Origin: Promerops cafer | Lineage: Eukaryota; Chordata; Aves; Passeriformes; Nectariniidae | Direction: 5' to 3' | DNA: 64,000 bases | Assembly: GCA_013398275.1 (NCBI GenBank) | Contig: VZSE01014922.1 | Location: 5,892,253-5,956,252 of the forward strand | Part shown: positions 10,957 to 23,167 of the stretch, in pieces | Layout of the letters: the number at the start of each line of letters is the position of its first letter | Position numbering within the stretch: position 1 is the first letter of the stretch | Program-made: the position numbers and the translations under genes | The notes under the pieces: generated by a model | Seen by the model: the letters and a program-made list of their open reading frames with translations, nothing else | Databases searched by the model: none | Told to the model about the DNA's origin: nothing

Positions 10957-13900
10957 AATGGATATAATTAAATTCCAATGTTTTGCAATTAAAAAGCTTC
11001 CCTGTGTTAATTACAGTCAACTCATAATACCAAAACTTCCTGTGACAGCTAAGTACCTTATTCTGCACTGACTGCTTACACTACATCATGCCAAAAAAAT
11101 ACTCTTCTGGGAATTAAGAGCTGCTGCTTAGATATACTATAACCAGTAACATTGCAGTTGCAAGATGTTTTCATGCAGCTTACACGCCTAAATATTTTAA
11201 AGGACCTCAGTTGTATAAATTTGTTGCAAATCTCCCAGAAATGCCATCACACGCAATTTAACTACCAGAAGGTAACACTGAAAAACAGGGAGTGAGTTAC
11301 AAGCAGCTACCCAAAATCAATTCTTTTGATGACAACCTTTCTGCACAGAGGATTTAAAGCTACAAGCAAGAGGAAAAAAGTCTCTTTATGTGTGTAGTAC
11401 ACATTGCAGATGACTCAATGTCAGGCTTACAAAGGAAAAACCTTTGCCTTACTATCATATTTATTTCCTTAATACTCCAGAGCAAGGCAAAGCCATCAGC
11501 TTCCCTTCACTGATACACAGCCAGAGCTGCAGGAAAAGAGAGCAGTGATGGAAGCAAAGAGAATCACACTGGCTTAGCAGAATTACAGGCTGGATATATG
11601 CAAATCTCCTCTGTACAGAGTTAGACATAGTCCAGATAAAATGCACTGACACCCACATGCAGAGCTTTGCAATGGATCCGGGAAGAATCACATGCAGTGT
11701 AACATGGACACGGCCACCGCCAAGGCCACCTGGTACCAAACTTCCAGCAATGTCTGATCTTGCAGATCAGTCTGGCTGCTCTAATGTGGTCATAAAACTG
11801 TTTTGGAAGTAAATAAACTTTAAGAAGAGCAGAGTCTGAAGGTCCTCTGCTTCCTCCATCAAAATCAGCATCTACCAGAAGTAAGTTATAGCAGAGCTTT
11901 GGGTACCTCCCTGAAGGTCCTGTGCCTTTTTGTCTGTCACCCACAGGAGACAAACTGGGCCTTCCTGCTTCAAGACCATTCTGTACATTTCAGGCCCTCC
12001 CCATACTCTGCCATCAGATGGAGTGGTTAAACATTTCATACTTCTCTGGAGTTGTTCTTAGGAAACAGAAACTTGTGTCATTGCTCAGACCCTTTTTGAG
12101 TGCTGCCTGGAATTAAAATGGGCAAAATAACCACCTGTTGTTCAAGCCTAGATACTGCCTCACTACCATGGATGTACCAAATGCAAAATATAATAGCTCC
12201 AAACTAAATCAAACACTCATTAGTTCAGCTCTGAAGAACTGCTACAAACATTCAGCTGTTCCACCATAATCATGCACATAATGCAGTAAATCCTTGTTAA
12301 ATGCATTTGCATATGCAGTGAGAATACACACACTTGAAAAGCAACTGGACACCGTTGATAAAGTGCGTTCAATTATAGTGAACTTTGGCACTTTCTGTGG
12401 ACCTTAGAGCAGGACATATTGAGAAACAAGAGAAACAAGAGCAGCCAAAACCTGGGGCAAGAATAAACCTCATTTGCATCTGTGGAATCCACTCAATTCA
12501 ACAAAGTTATGAGGATAATGTTCAGGCTGGTATTTTAAACCTTTGGTCAAAGCATGTGTAAAACTTCACCACTCTCTAAATTCCTCTGTACATCTACAAA
12601 ATTCCCATTTTGTTTCTTCCAGTGAGTCACTACAGTAACAGACACACCACTTCTCACCAGTATTTTCACAAACCCGTTTTTATGCTCAAGGGCATTTGGG
12701 CAGTCTGTGAAAACACAGACGCTGTCTCAGGTATAATTCAGAGCAGGAAACAAGCTTAAGTGAATCATTTAGATGAGGCTCTGAAGTCAGATGTTTACAG
12801 ATGAATCCAGCTCTCTCCTGGTGACTTCTCATAACTCATCTTTTAGGAGGAGGAAAGCTTTATCAACAGCCTTTGAAAGCTCCACAATGCAGACATCAAT
12901 CTAGCAAGTCTTTTGAAAGCAGGCATAGCTCTTCCCACTCCCTGAATCGCCAGCTGCACTCAGCTGAGGAAATTTGAGGGATGAGATCTCTGCCTAATTG
13001 AACCAGTCTCCTTTGCTAAGCAGAGCAGAGCACATCCCCACAGCAGCACTCCTACACCCAGAGAACACCAAAGGTATGAGAGCCAACTGCTGACCACCTC
13101 TGCTCCTCAGACACCCTGGGTCTCTACTGATTTGAATCTGCTACTAATCTCAGAAGGGAATATCGACCACTGGAGAGCAATGCAGTTCTTTTCCCCCTTG
13201 AATGACACGGAGAAGGTTAATTGGTCAAGGCAGTATTTCTGATTGCAGTGTTTTTGCTATGGGCACAAAGCACACTTTTGTAAGGAACATCAGCAAGTGT
13301 TTATTTTCTCCAGCCTACATTCTCTGGCCTTTAGGTTATGCATTCCAAAACACTTCCAAAACAACATAACTCACACAATGACATAAGATAGTTCCAGAAG
13401 AGTCTTATCATGCAGCAGCTGTAAAAGTGCACCTGGAAGGACACTCCTACCCCAGCTGCAGGTAGGTTTGAGTGACCCACCACAGCTAACAGCAACAGCA
13501 ATGGTCAAAAGCATCCAGTGCAGTCACAAGTCACTGGTTTGCAACCAGCCTGACATGAACAGGAGGTAGGGACGGTTCTGCAGAGCATGTCCAGCTGCAC
13601 CCCGAAGAACATGTCAACAATCTGAACACTGAGGAGGAATTCAAACCCAGCCTTTCTCAAAGTGGAGCTCTGGTGATGCAGAGAGGAGCAGAAATGCAAG
13701 ACCAGAAGTTGTGGACTGAATTCTCCAACACCACCATGCTCCAACAGCCTGGTGATCTGTGGCTGGACACAGGCAAGGGACAGCTAACGTGCAGGGAGCT
13801 GAACTGCTTCTCATTAAAAGTAACATGGATCTGCTGCTACTTCAAGGACAGTCTCAGTATGTTACCCTCACAGCAAGTGCTTTACATCATTACCATAACA

Positions 13901-15519
13901 TGCAAGGGCTTTAAAGGACCAACATGCAATAGAACTTGCATTTTACAGTGTTTTGTGTGAATCCTGGCTGAAAGTGTCATGCCTTTCTTAAATAACTATT
14001 GTTCAAAAAGAACTTTAGTAAAGGAAAAATATTAGGGAAAAAGGAAAAGGCAAATGTATTTTTTCAACCCAATTTCATGCCCATATTTTATAAGACAACT
14101 TAAACTAGCAAAACTCTCAGCAACACCAAAGTAGAACAGTAATTTTTAAATTCTCTCTGTGCAAGTCAGACTGCTGAAGTTAATGCTGTTATTGACAATG
14201 CAATGCAGCAAATATTGGTGAAAGTTAAAGTTTACTATTTTCCATGTCCTGACATAAAGACTGTTCACTTCCAATTTTGAAGCATCTGCACATAACTTGA
14301 ATATTCAATATTGGACACTTGACAGAGTGGCAGAATTTACACAGTATGAGACAATGCTGAGTACAACTCTACTTGTACAAACCAAAGCAGGCTCCAAGTC
14401 ACTCATTCCCAAACCACCTTCTTTACAAGAGCACACCTGCTCCAGCTGCCAGAATGAACAACCTCCTTTAAGTTCTGCACAGTAAAGCCAACAAATTAAC
14501 TAATATGGATCTGTGCTGAGAACAGAAGAATTCTGCCACCAGAAACCTCATAACTGGGATTAACCTCAGACTCCTTCAGAAACCAAACCCGAGTCTTTCT
14601 GTTGGCTACTGGAGATCAGTCAGCTGCTCATGTTCAAAAGTGCAATGTTTTGCCTTAACAGAAAAGCCACAAGTTGCCAAATGACATTTCTAGATTGAAT
14701 TCCAAACCAGGAAAACCACGATGTGGGATTTCAAAAAAAAAGGACAAGCAGCAGGCTCAACAGGCCCAGCTCCAGAAGCCCAGTGGAGGCACCTTTTTTG
14801 AGAGCTTGCTGATTTAATCATTTCAGGCCTCTCCCAAAGGCAACACCTACATCACTACACTTACAAGTGCAAGTATGAGTACTTTGCTCAGATTCAGAAA
14901 CACCATGCTTCATTCACAATGGGATCTCAAGGCAGCTACTTTAAATTTGCAGAACAGCTGAAACAGCACCCCAATGTAAACATATTTGAGACGTGATCAG
15001 GCAACAGGAGACAATTGTGATGCTGAATTCCAACCCTTTCCCCAGCACAAAGTAAATATAGTGATTTCTTATCTATCAGGTAAGAAAGATGCATGCGATT
15101 TTCAGAAAAAAGGGAATTTGGATCACAAGTTACAAAGACCAACATTAAGGATTTTAGGCTCTAGACTTTAAAAGTCATATTAACAATAAGATACTCAATT
15201 ATTTGAACATCACCTTGATGACACGTCTATTCCATTTAACTTCTCTCCCAGCTGTGACAAGATTTATCTGTTCATGTTAATCCCTTTCTAAAATAAACCA
15301 GAGGTTTATCCACAATACTGGTTTTCTTCTTTTACAGTATTCCAATTAGATGCCAAAAGAAATAAATCAAAAGATGGTTTGTTCATTAAGATTAGGCAAT
15401 ATTTTAGTTGCATTAGAAATTAAAGTCTAGGCAGTTAGTGGAGACCAGACACCATAAAGAGGCCACAGCAAGGGCTACAATAAACCAGCCACCAGGGTCA
15501 CAGCATGGCACAGACTTAC

Positions 15520-15531
15520 CCAGAGCCTCAG
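15520..15531 (-). CDS. MTSS1: MTSS1 12-nt alternative microexon in the I-BAR domain (adds Ala-Glu-Ala-Leu)
   Basis: On the minus strand a 12-base segment, CTGAGGCTCTGG, lies between an acceptor ending TGCCTGACAG and a strong donor GTAAGT. Its phase fits the flanking exons exactly. Joined in, it converts KKAKK-G-RGDIQ into KKAKK-AEAL-G-RGDIQ. Human MTSS1 isoforms, as I recall, carry a four-residue insert VDAQ at precisely this point, which has the same length and the same Asp/Glu-Ala core. Upstream of the acceptor are several TGC triplets, one about 10 nt before the exon, the arrangement seen at neuronal microexons promoted by SRRM4. Inclusion in brain-type transcripts is therefore inferred, not shown. 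The exon is far too short to be found by an open-reading-frame search. Confidence 0.82.
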
Positions 15532-18500
15532 CTGTCAGGCAGATGCGCATGGTGAGAAATTGCAGGACACAAAATTGACACAGAAAGGAAAATAAAAAAA
15601 GTCAAACTGGTATTCCAGCATTCCTAGAATTTAGACATTATCATCAGTGCCAAGACAAGAGAGTGAGCAGTTTGGACTAGACTATTTTGACTTCTTCCAT
15701 TGCTGATAAAGACAAACGCATTAGTTTTGCATCCTGATGAGCTGTTGCAAATCACATCCCTGGTTATTTACCACACAGTTTCACTTTACGAAACTTAAAC
15801 CAGTTTAGACTCCTCAGTGAGAAGATGTAAACCTGTGCTTCAGAGAAAGTCCACAACACGGATAACCAGACCCTGGTCAAGTGGCACAAATCATCCCCTC
15901 GCAGGGAAGAGGGAACTCGAACCTGCAGAACTCTAGGTGGGTGCTGTGTGAGTAAACACAGCACTTTCTGATGTTCTCTACTGCAATTACATTAACAGAT
16001 TGTTAATTAAATGAAAACCTAATTGCTGATGCAATGTGGAAGAACATCAAAAAGATTAACTATGATACGTGTATTTTAATTTAAAAAAAACTTTATATAA
16101 TAAAATTTTGTAATAAGACTGGCTTGCTGTCAAAAAGAGAACTATCAAGAGGCCTTCAAAACTCAAGGAACAGAAGTAAATCGAAGAAATGTCTTCAGTC
16201 ACTGATTTAGCAACATGTCTTCACTGCATTTTTGTAAAGGGGAGCTCATATTATAAGCTTGCAGAGGAAAAAAACCCAAAAGAACAAAACACGTCAAAAA
16301 GCCCTGCAGATACCATGGCCTCATCCATACAGGATTTTTTCCTGCAAAAGATAAGGATAATTTGCTCATTAGCTTTCCCCCCTTCTGAGCTGCACCTTAT
16401 TGACTCCACAGCATTTTGGCTCTCACTTCATCATGGTGCCACTCGACCAATTTAGAGGAATGAGGCTCCTTCCTGGGGGAGGAAGGCTCTGGCCAGGGAT
16501 TCTCCCTCCCCAGCCTGCCACTCCAGATGGGGCAAGTGCCATGTACACAAAGAGTGCAAAGTGCTTGAATGAGAAGGTCAGCACTTGCTTTAAGAACTGA
16601 GACATTCTTCAGTTATAATTGCATTGAAGAGCTCTATGCTTTTTAGTTTAGAGTCACGGGCTTTGCACAACCATCCTTGAGAACAGTATAACAATATTAC
16701 AAATACCAGAGGATAACACAAAACAGCTAAAAAGGCTCTAAAAAACAAAGACGTCATCTTTGCTAACCAGGAGGAGGAAGAAAAAGCACTTTTGGCAGTA
16801 TTACAGTGAATTAATAATCATGTTCTACAGTCAATTAAAAATCATGTTCTATTCTCTGAATTTCATTAGAATAACAGAATACTTTCCAAAACTGCTGCAT
16901 ACTCAAAAGGAGAGACTGTCAGTTTGGACACTCAGCATTGATGGGGACACAAGAAGAAATGCTGTACTGAATGTTACGGGAATTCTGCAGAAGCTTCTAC
17001 ATGTCTTACAGATAAAACTCAGTTTTCTTATTAAGATGTGTTACATTATTGGGAGTGTTACATCCAACAACTTCTAACATATCCTCTTGGATTTAAACAT
17101 TTTCCTCAAAGCTCAAACAGTGTCACATGAAGAACCTGAAAATGAAACCTACCAGTCATGTTATAGGCAGATGGGAAACCTGTCTATGTATTAATTGTCA
17201 ATCTGAAATACAGAAAATAGACCCAACATGCACTCCAGATTTTACACATACATTCAGATATATTTTAATTTAATCACTCAATCGTTTTTTCTTCACGAAT
17301 CATGCATTTCGATAACCTTCCCAAATGGTTACATGCAGAGCTACAGCTGCTGGCTCTCTCCTGATTCAATATAGCATCAACAGCTTTAGCAGCTGTGGAT
17401 CCACTCATGAGGCCCTGACTCAGCAGAAACCTAAACATGGCATTTATTTTAAGTATATGCATAATTATTCTGCTGACACAGGTTAGCTGGGCTGACTTCT
17501 GATGGCCAATGTTTGTCTGAAAACAAAGAGCAATTTAGAAGATGTCTGCAATTCCATGCACTACACAACTTCATCTGTTCAGACAAGAGCTAAGTGTCAA
17601 CGCTGGGGTGGGCAAAAAGCCCTAGGGGCCTGTTCCCCATGTGAACAAGGGTGTAAGGAAAAACTAAGAACCTTGAGGATCACCATGAGACTCCTCAGGG
17701 ACTGCATGGATCTGGGAGGTGCACCAGGATCCTATTTAAGACTACACGAATTTAGCTTCAGGTGGATTTTTTTTTTTTTTTTTAATAGTTAAACACAACA
17801 AATAGGGTGAAAAATTTTCTCTGTGAGGTCTTTTGAAATGCAAGACCTTCATTTCACAGTTGTGTCACTTTACTAAAAATACCCTAGCAAACTTCCAGAA
17901 AGGACCCTGGACTTCCTTTTGTTTTGTTTGGAAAGCTTGATGTTTTCCCCAACACTTCAAGCTTTGGAAACACCCTTATTGCAATTAACATACTCACTCT
18001 GCAAACATAATTTCTAATACGTGATCTTAAATGCCCGGCCTGAACTTTCAACTTGGCCACATGGAACAAGAACAAACAGACCACGCAGAAGCCATGGGAC
18101 AGGCAAACCCCCGTGGATTCAGCCCCTCAGAGCTAAGGCGGGGAGAGCCCAACCTGCAGCACTCCTGCCAGGACAAGCCCATGACCCTCCTTCCTAAACA
18201 TCCTTGGGATGCAGACAAGGAGCAAGGAGCTGCTGTGCATGCTGCAGCATCAGCTGTGAGAGAGAGCCTCTGCAGCCTGACGCGTCAGGGCCAGGGGACA
18301 CCACTGCCATGACATGAACGAGGAGAGGAGAGGGTTGTATTTGAGCTCCTCCATCTGGAGCTGCCCAAAGCAGAAAAACACTCTCCCATAAGGTTAGATG
18401 GGAAATAGCAGAACAAGCTTAAAGGACCTTTTTAGTAGCATGCATAGTATTGAAGCAAATCCAGAATTCAGCAAACATCCCGCTTGCCCAAAGGTGATCA

Positions 18501-21274
18501 TAAAGTTAATTCATAAGTATTCTTACAAGTGCTAAGAAGGGAATGAATTGGTTCTTTTAGAGTTCCCATAGGTGAGTCAGTAACTTTACAAAAAAATCAA
18601 AGGGACAGGTCCTGCTTGAGGAAGAACAGAACAAAAAAAGTCTGTAAAACAGAGAAACAGTAGAGTTGAAGACACAGGAAGACATTCATGCACTCAGCCA
18701 CATGCCTGCCAGCATAGTTTTCCCATAGTTCAGACCTCATTTGTGTCCTAAAGCAGAATCACTTCTGCAGCTTTATCATGTTACGAAGTAAACACCTTCT
18801 TGATTTTTTTATCCCTCAGTAGCAGCAAGAGCAACATACTTCACCACACAGGACATTGAACAGATCTGTCAAGATGGGTACATACAAAAACATTTTCACA
18901 ACAACATCTGACACTGCAGTCAGACCAAAGCTTTATTTCGTCAAGATAGGGATCAAAACAATATAGAGGGGAAAAGGCATCTGGTCTTGTTTTTCTCTTC
19001 TAACTTAAGCATTGTTGATAGCTTGCAAGAAGGCAGGGAGAACTTCCTCCCATCCCGTCTACTCGCGCTGGGGCCAACAGCTTTGGGCATTTATACTCAC
19101 AGCCTTATGAGAAAAGGCCTCCCCACATCTCTCCTCTCCAGGGGCCATGGGAACAACTCTCAGCTCCTCAAAAATATTGCAGCTCCTCCTTTTCCCTGTA
19201 CTGGCTACCTGTGAGTCTTCAGCTCTTCCACCTGCCCCATACACTCAAACCTCCCCCGACTCCCTTTGATTTTATGTTCTGGAGCAAACACCCTGAGTCT
19301 GACAGCATTTCCAAGAGGGAAAGCACAGAAATACAGCACCTTCACCACAACTCCAAAAGAACATCATAACAGCAAAATTAAGCAAGGGAATTAGATTAAA
19401 GAAAAAAAAAAAAGAAACAAAACTTCAATCACATCATGCTCCAACAACAATGATGGCAAAATGAGGCCTCTTCCACTCCTCACTAAAAGATGTTTAATCC
19501 TGAAGGAGGACAAAACACCAGTTTCCTGACTCTCATCATGAGACTTGGCTAACATTTGAGGAGGGGGATAAGAAAGCAGAAAATCCAAGGACCAAGTCTG
19601 CTTGCTTTAACCACTGCTAACAGATGCGAGTGGCATCTGCAGTATGAGAACAGTGGGTTGGTTTTTTCCAGTAGCTTTTAAGTACTTCTCCTTCCTCTTC
19701 ACACTCTACAGAAAATGATGTCTCCTCCTTCAATATTGCAGACTGATTTATTGAACACTCAGAAGCAGGATAAAGGGGAGATGGAGCCAGACAGCTGTCA
19801 ATCCATAGAAACAGGCTCAAAAAATGGCTCCCTCTTCACAGATCCCAGACATCCACCCAAACCATTCCATGCTTTTATGTTTTTCTCAGTGCTTACCTAC
19901 CATGCACTGATGGGTTGTTTGTAACACACAAGGACAAGAAGAAATAAGACTAGAAAAGGTCGGGGAGAGACAGGAGGAGACATGGAAGGAATATCACAAA
20001 CTCCATAAAGCTGTTGGTCTGCAGTTGGACATTTCATCACACAAAATAAGAAAAATGTTTACGCATCACACAAAAATAAAATCTCATCTCAAAAAGTCAC
20101 ATTCCCCTAACGATCACCATTCTGATTTAGAACACTAAACTGACAGACACAGACCTACTGAGCTAAGCTCCCTCTTGGTGGCTTTCATCTCTCCTTTCCT
20201 CATCTCTTATCTACAGTCAGTTAACATTCAAGAGCAGTTTTCCAGTCATCTGGCTTCCTACCAGTGTGATTACTGACTCACCTATATGGAAGGACAGTTA
20301 GAGACAGCTCACCTGTTCTGAGCACCACTTACACAATTTCAAAATTTCAAGAAACTCCCCACCCCAGCATTTATTTTGCTTGTCCCCGGGTTCACAGTTT
20401 TTAGGCAGGAGGGGAAGGACAAGTTTCAGCCTGCAGACTGAGAGCTGCTCAAAGCACACTTCTCACCCAGCTGGAAGAGCCTAGTGCAGAAAAGGGAACC
20501 AAGAAGTCTTCTGGACAAGCTCCCTATCATTACTGCAAAGCTGGGTGGGGTTTACACTTGGCCAAGTAAAGCCCTTAGTGATGACAATGCTGCAGCTAGC
20601 AGTGCTGCATGTTTCCATCAAAACAGTGATGAAATCTCTGTGACAAGGTGGAGGTGGGAGAGCAACAGGAGCATGAGACACAACTGCTAAAAAAGATAAA
20701 CTGCCTTTCAGGAAAATTCCCTTTTTTTTCTCACTCATCTTTAGTATTCTATGATTGCCAAGTGCCCTCCCCCCCCGAAAACAACCCATGCCACTGTCTC
20801 ACAGTCTGATCAATAAAGTAAGGTTTAGGAGATTACAGACTGCTAAAAAAAGAAGAAGAATGAGGAAAAGTGGCAGAAAGGAAGACCAGTGAGAAATGTT
20901 ACTAATTAGGGAACATTTATATAATGGCTTTTTTTATATTATTCCAAAAGATTCCAGAAAATTTTACAGGTATCTGCACAAGTCATGTAAGAGTGTCAGT
21001 GTTCCTAAAAAGAAAAAGTTAGCAGTAAGGGCTCTATTTTAAAACATGATTGACTTTGCACAAATAGTTTTAAGGCTTTTGTTTAAGAACATTAGACAGC
21101 AGCTTCAGAACATGATTTAAATGACACATAGTAATTGTATCCTGGCACCCAAGTATGTACCAGGAATACATTAGAGGAGCAGGATTATTACAGAAGAAAG
21201 TCCTATTGCTGCTCAATCTTTGTCAGTAAGCACAGCTCAGAAGGCTCTTAACAGTGCAGTAGGAAGCAAGTTAC
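15532..21274 (-). other. MTSS1: MTSS1 intron upstream of the microexon, about 5.7 kb
   Basis: This is unique sequence with a 17-T run at 17767-17783. The approach to the microexon (15532-15640) is pyrimidine-rich on the minus strand and carries several TGC triplets. No other exon was recognised. Confidence 0.82.
17767..17783. repeat. T17 homopolymer
   Basis: Seventeen consecutive T on the plus strand. No retroelement body was recognised beside it. Confidence 0.9.
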
Positions 21275-21349
21275 CTTTCTTTGCTTTCTTCTGTAGCTTC
21301 AGTGTATCAGACGATTTCTTTTTTATCTCTTGGCGGGCTTTTTTGTATT
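21275..21349 (-). CDS. MTSS1: MTSS1 coding exon, basic membrane-binding helix of the I-BAR domain
   Basis: This 75-nt exon has two bases completing Glu, then 24 codons reading YKKARQEIKKKSSDTLKLQK and KAKK, then one base (G). It is extremely lysine/arginine rich. In the family such basic clusters on I-BAR helices contact PI(4,5)P2-rich membrane. The acceptor is ...TTTTTTAG and the donor GTAACT. The final single G can be joined in two ways: directly to the exon at 10284 (giving ...KKAKK-G-RGDIQ), or through the 12-nt microexon at 15531 (giving ...KKAKK-AEAL-G-RGDIQ). Both keep the frame. Confidence 0.97.
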
Positions 21350-23075
21350 CTAAAAAACACACACAATCTCTATTATCAATATAATCAATGCCAAAATGAA
21401 TGTTTTTCATGGAAAAGGCTACATTTAAAGACGTAAGACTACAAACTTTTAGAGAACAGCTACTGTTAAACAAAGCGGATTAGAACTCACATTTTGTAAA
21501 GCCTATACATTTGGCTTAATGTAACGTTTTAGGTATGAGCACATTCACATACCAAAATCTTTCCCAAATAAACAAAGCCTTTACAGAAATAACAACTGAG
21601 AACACAGTACAAAATTAGAGCGCTTTTCATTTCATCCACTCTCAGGAATGGAAACCAGAGATGACAGGTTTCTCGAAACATCTGTGTTCAAAAAACAGCT
21701 ATCCAGAAATGGCAAGGCAGAGAATATCCTGTGATCCCTCTCCAGCACAAGAGAGTCAAGCAGAGGAAGAGGGTACTAAAACTCTGCCCAAGGAAGGGTC
21801 ACATTGCCAGCTCCTTCTGATGAAGTGGAGCACACTGCACTTGTCCTCATTTTCAGATGAGCTGCACATCCCAGGAGAATTAAAATCCCAGAACAAAATA
21901 TTCAACCTCTAGTGCAGGAACACTAAAGGTACCAGATATGAAAACGGCTACTTAAAAAAAAAAAATAAAAAAAATAAAAGGCATGTTTACATGTATATAC
22001 ATGTACACGTACACCTTAACAAAGGAGATCAGTGTTACTACTGTTCTGTAGATGGAAAAACAGAAGCAGATTCATGGCAGGCACAAGAACTCTGCTGAGG
22101 CCAACTGCACTCCCAACACCCAAGTCTGCCCAGTAAAGTCTAAATCTCACTGCCAGTTTGGACTGGGTCACCCCTACTGGCGTGACCCCATGTGATTCCT
22201 CTCTCCTGCTCTCTACATGTTTAACACTCTGTGCAGCGCAAGGCAGGAAGTTTTTCAAGAGCTGCTAATTCAACTGCTTCTATTTGACCACAGGAATAAT
22301 GGGGCAAGAAGGAAATTCTCTTTTGGAGGTCAAGCCCACTCCTTCCCATCAGTTCCTATGGTGCTGCTGCTTCTTTCATAAAAAACAGTCTTAACTTTTC
22401 AAGAGTCTGTCAGTGGTGAACTGCAACCTGCTTTCAGCACCTGTGCTAGAGGGCCACCATTCCCATTACAAATTTTGCAAAGACAAAGGCATCTAGTAAC
22501 CTGTGCTTGCTGTGCAACACTTGGCTGCCTGCTGCTCATTCCCCCAGGAAAGCCTCTGGAGCCATCATCACCACTGCAGCCCTGGGCATCCATCCCATGT
22601 CCCCTAGCAGAGCTCTCCTGTTCCCCGGGTGCACTTTCTGTATGGCACTGGGTATAAAGTAAGGATGCTCAGTGTTTTACAGGGCTGTGCATTCTCTGGA
22701 GGACGCTCTGGCTGAGGCATAACGTGATCTTACAAGCTGCTTTTAGCAACACCCCAGGGCTTTGCAGGGATAGATGTGGCATCTCCAATCCTCAGCTCAT
22801 ACAGGGAGAGTGGGCTAACAGAGTTAAACCCAGTCACTGCTTACCAGTCTAGAAAAACAACCCACCCCTGCGGGTCCAACAAACTAAACCTTCAAAATGC
22901 ACACAGCAAGGGTTAAAATTTTGTTAGGCACTTTGGGAGCGGAGTGTTTTAGAAGAGAAAAACTGCTATACATATTTAAGCATGTCATTCAGTTCCCCAG
23001 TACAAACATGAAAAGAGGAAGCAAAGCTTATATTACAATCTTACTCCTATTAAAGAATTCTTCCTCTGTAACTAC
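21350..23075 (-). other. MTSS1: MTSS1 intron, about 1.7 kb
   Basis: This intron lies between ...DKDHAK and EYKKARQ. It contains an A-rich run at 21954-21979 next to a short TA/CA alternating tract. No exon was recognised. Confidence 0.88.
21954..21979. repeat. A-rich low-complexity run
   Basis: This is poly(A) interrupted twice by T. It is followed by an alternating TGTATATACATGTACACGTACA stretch near 21990-22013. Confidence 0.85.
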
Positions 23076-23167
23076 CTTTTGCATGGTCTTTATCCAGCTG
23101 ATTGGCCACTTTCTTCCACTCTTCCATCTGTTCTTGAAGTGGGTTTATCAGACAGTCAATTAAAGCA
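23076..23167 (-). CDS. MTSS1: MTSS1 coding exon, I-BAR domain (ALIDCLINPLQEQMEEWKKV...)
   Basis: This 92-nt exon has one base completing the serine codon begun in the previous exon, 30 codons reading ALIDCLINPLQEQMEEWKKV then ANQLDKDHAK, and one base (G) of a glutamate codon. The acceptor ends ...AAAATTAG and the donor is GTAGTT, slightly weaker than consensus. The sequence is a long amphipathic helix of the I-BAR domain, which in this family forms the elongated antiparallel dimer that bends membranes outward. It is identical to the human protein as I recall it, which fits strong purifying selection on the dimer core. Confidence 0.97.

Larger units (their letters stand above)
10285..15519 (-). 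other. MTSS1: MTSS1 intron downstream of the microexon, about 5.2 kb
   Basis: This stretch holds a short AATG repeat (10698-10716) and a 106-bp TA/CA simple-repeat block (10851-10956), about 570 bp upstream of the next acceptor in transcript order. The rest is unique sequence. No transposon or other exon was recognised. Confidence 0.82.

Noticed and set aside
13501..13530. Sequence resembling the AFLDAFQ exon (AAAGCATCCAG) looked for as the missing upstream exon
   Set aside because: Only a short word matches, the rest does not encode the expected residues, and the location downstream of later exons is impossible for it.
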